This document shows, piece by piece, positions 7,298 through 7,466 of a stretch of 7,466 nt of DNA. A program made the translations under genes and the position numbers. This DNA comes from Acidimicrobiia bacterium. Its GTDB lineage: Bacteria; Actinomycetota; Acidimicrobiia; Acidimicrobiales; CATQHL01. The DNA is taken from assembly GCA_021296435.1 (NCBI GenBank), contig JAGWAK010000014.1:1-7466 (forward strand). Reading direction: 5' to 3'. The notes beneath the pieces are model-generated. The model did not search any database. It saw only the letters and a list, made by a program, of their open reading frames with translations, and was not told where the DNA came from. Numbering within the stretch: the first letter of the stretch is position 1; every line of letters begins with the position of its first letter.

Positions 7298-7323
7298 AGG
7301 TGGCGGATCGCCCGAATGTAGCG

Positions 7324-7335
7324 GCGTTTCAACGC
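7324..7335. promoter_or_regulatory. Short inverted repeat between the divergent genes
   Basis: GCGTT-TC-AACGC is a perfect 5-bp dyad with a 2-bp centre, lying between the two divergent starts. It could be half of an operator. At this length chance occurrence is quite possible. Confidence 0.3.
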
Positions 7336-7342
7336 GGGTTGC

Positions 7343-7348
7343 TAGTAT
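7343..7348 (+). promoter_or_regulatory. Possible -10 element for the rightward lipoprotein gene
   Basis: TAGTAT matches TATAAT at four positions, including the key first TA and last T, and is one of the few AT-rich spots here. It ends 5 bp before ATG 7354, so transcription would begin at or just before the start codon. No good -35 is seen at 17 bp upstream (AGCGGC). Confidence 0.3.
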
Positions 7349-7353
7349 CAGGC

Positions 7354-7466
7354 ATGAAAACTCTCCTCGCTTCGCTCGTCCTGATCGCCGCCGCCTGCGG
7401 CCCCCGTCCACCGGCCGACGAGGACGCCTCCGGTTCGGTCGCGGAGGCCGATCTCACGCCCGCGCA
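7354..7466 (+). CDS. Predicted lipoprotein, N-terminal part (3' end outside window)
   Basis: An ATG opens a frame that runs to the window end (37 codons plus two bases) with a textbook lipoprotein signal. It has MK, a hydrophobic core LLASLVLIAAA and a lipobox cysteine C15, followed by a Pro/Asp/Ala/Ser-rich linker (GPRPPADEDASGS). The mature domain is not included, so no function can be assigned. It is divergent from the FKBP gene, with 99 bp between starts. No clear Shine-Dalgarno precedes the ATG; upstream reads GTATCAGGC. Confidence 0.75.
   Translation, partial: MKTLLASLVLIAAACGPRPPADEDASGSVAEADLTPA

Noticed and set aside
7255..7332. Upstream extension of the FKBP gene to 7332
   Set aside because: It would put ~26 residues before a clean lipoprotein signal and translate the direct repeats; ATG 7254 has a strong GGAGG.

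Overview
The window is gene-dense, GC-rich DNA (about two-thirds G+C by eye). Two exported proteins have signal peptides ending in -AAQ (SLAA|QEE and PLAA|QQT). Together with a very large exported M14 peptidase and alanine/glutamate-rich lipoprotein linkers, this fits a Gram-negative bacterium of the Gemmatimonadota type. That assignment is an inference from style, not from a marker gene.

Layout, left to right. (1) The 3' end of a carbon-starvation (CstA/BtsT) family transporter runs rightward and stops at 394. (2) Five genes run leftward and fill 410-7254. In transcription order they are an FKBP-type peptidyl-prolyl isomerase lipoprotein (6664-7254), a fumarylacetoacetate-hydrolase (FAH) family enzyme (5763-6629), a giant exported M14 zinc-carboxypeptidase-like protein (1485-5766), a small exported monoheme cytochrome c (930-1406) and a DinB/DUF1569-like protein (410-925). 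Spacing is tight: 34 bp, an ATGA overlap, about 78 bp and 4 bp. One transcription unit is therefore plausible, although the 78-bp gap could hold a separate promoter. (3) A 99-bp divergent intergenic region (7255-7353) carries a triple 11-12 bp direct repeat and a small inverted repeat. (4) The first 37 codons of a rightward lipoprotein gene begin at 7354 and run off the end.

The most notable feature is the M14 gene. As given, its coding sequence is split by a +1 frame change near 4515-4521. The N-terminal ~416 codons and the C-terminal ~1010 codons are in different frames, yet they join smoothly into one protein of about 1426 residues. An internal duplication confirms this: residues 35-168 are repeated at about 314-444, and the frame change falls inside the second copy, where the first copy shows what should follow.

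A reasonable joint reading, by inference, is an envelope/periplasmic set (FKBP foldase, M14 peptidase, cytochrome c) coexpressed with a cytoplasmic FAH-type catabolic enzyme, next to a peptide/pyruvate-type transporter. This suggests peptide or amino-acid scavenging. I see no RNA genes, transposases, CRISPR arrays or recognisable defence system, and no gene-free stretch longer than about 100 bp.
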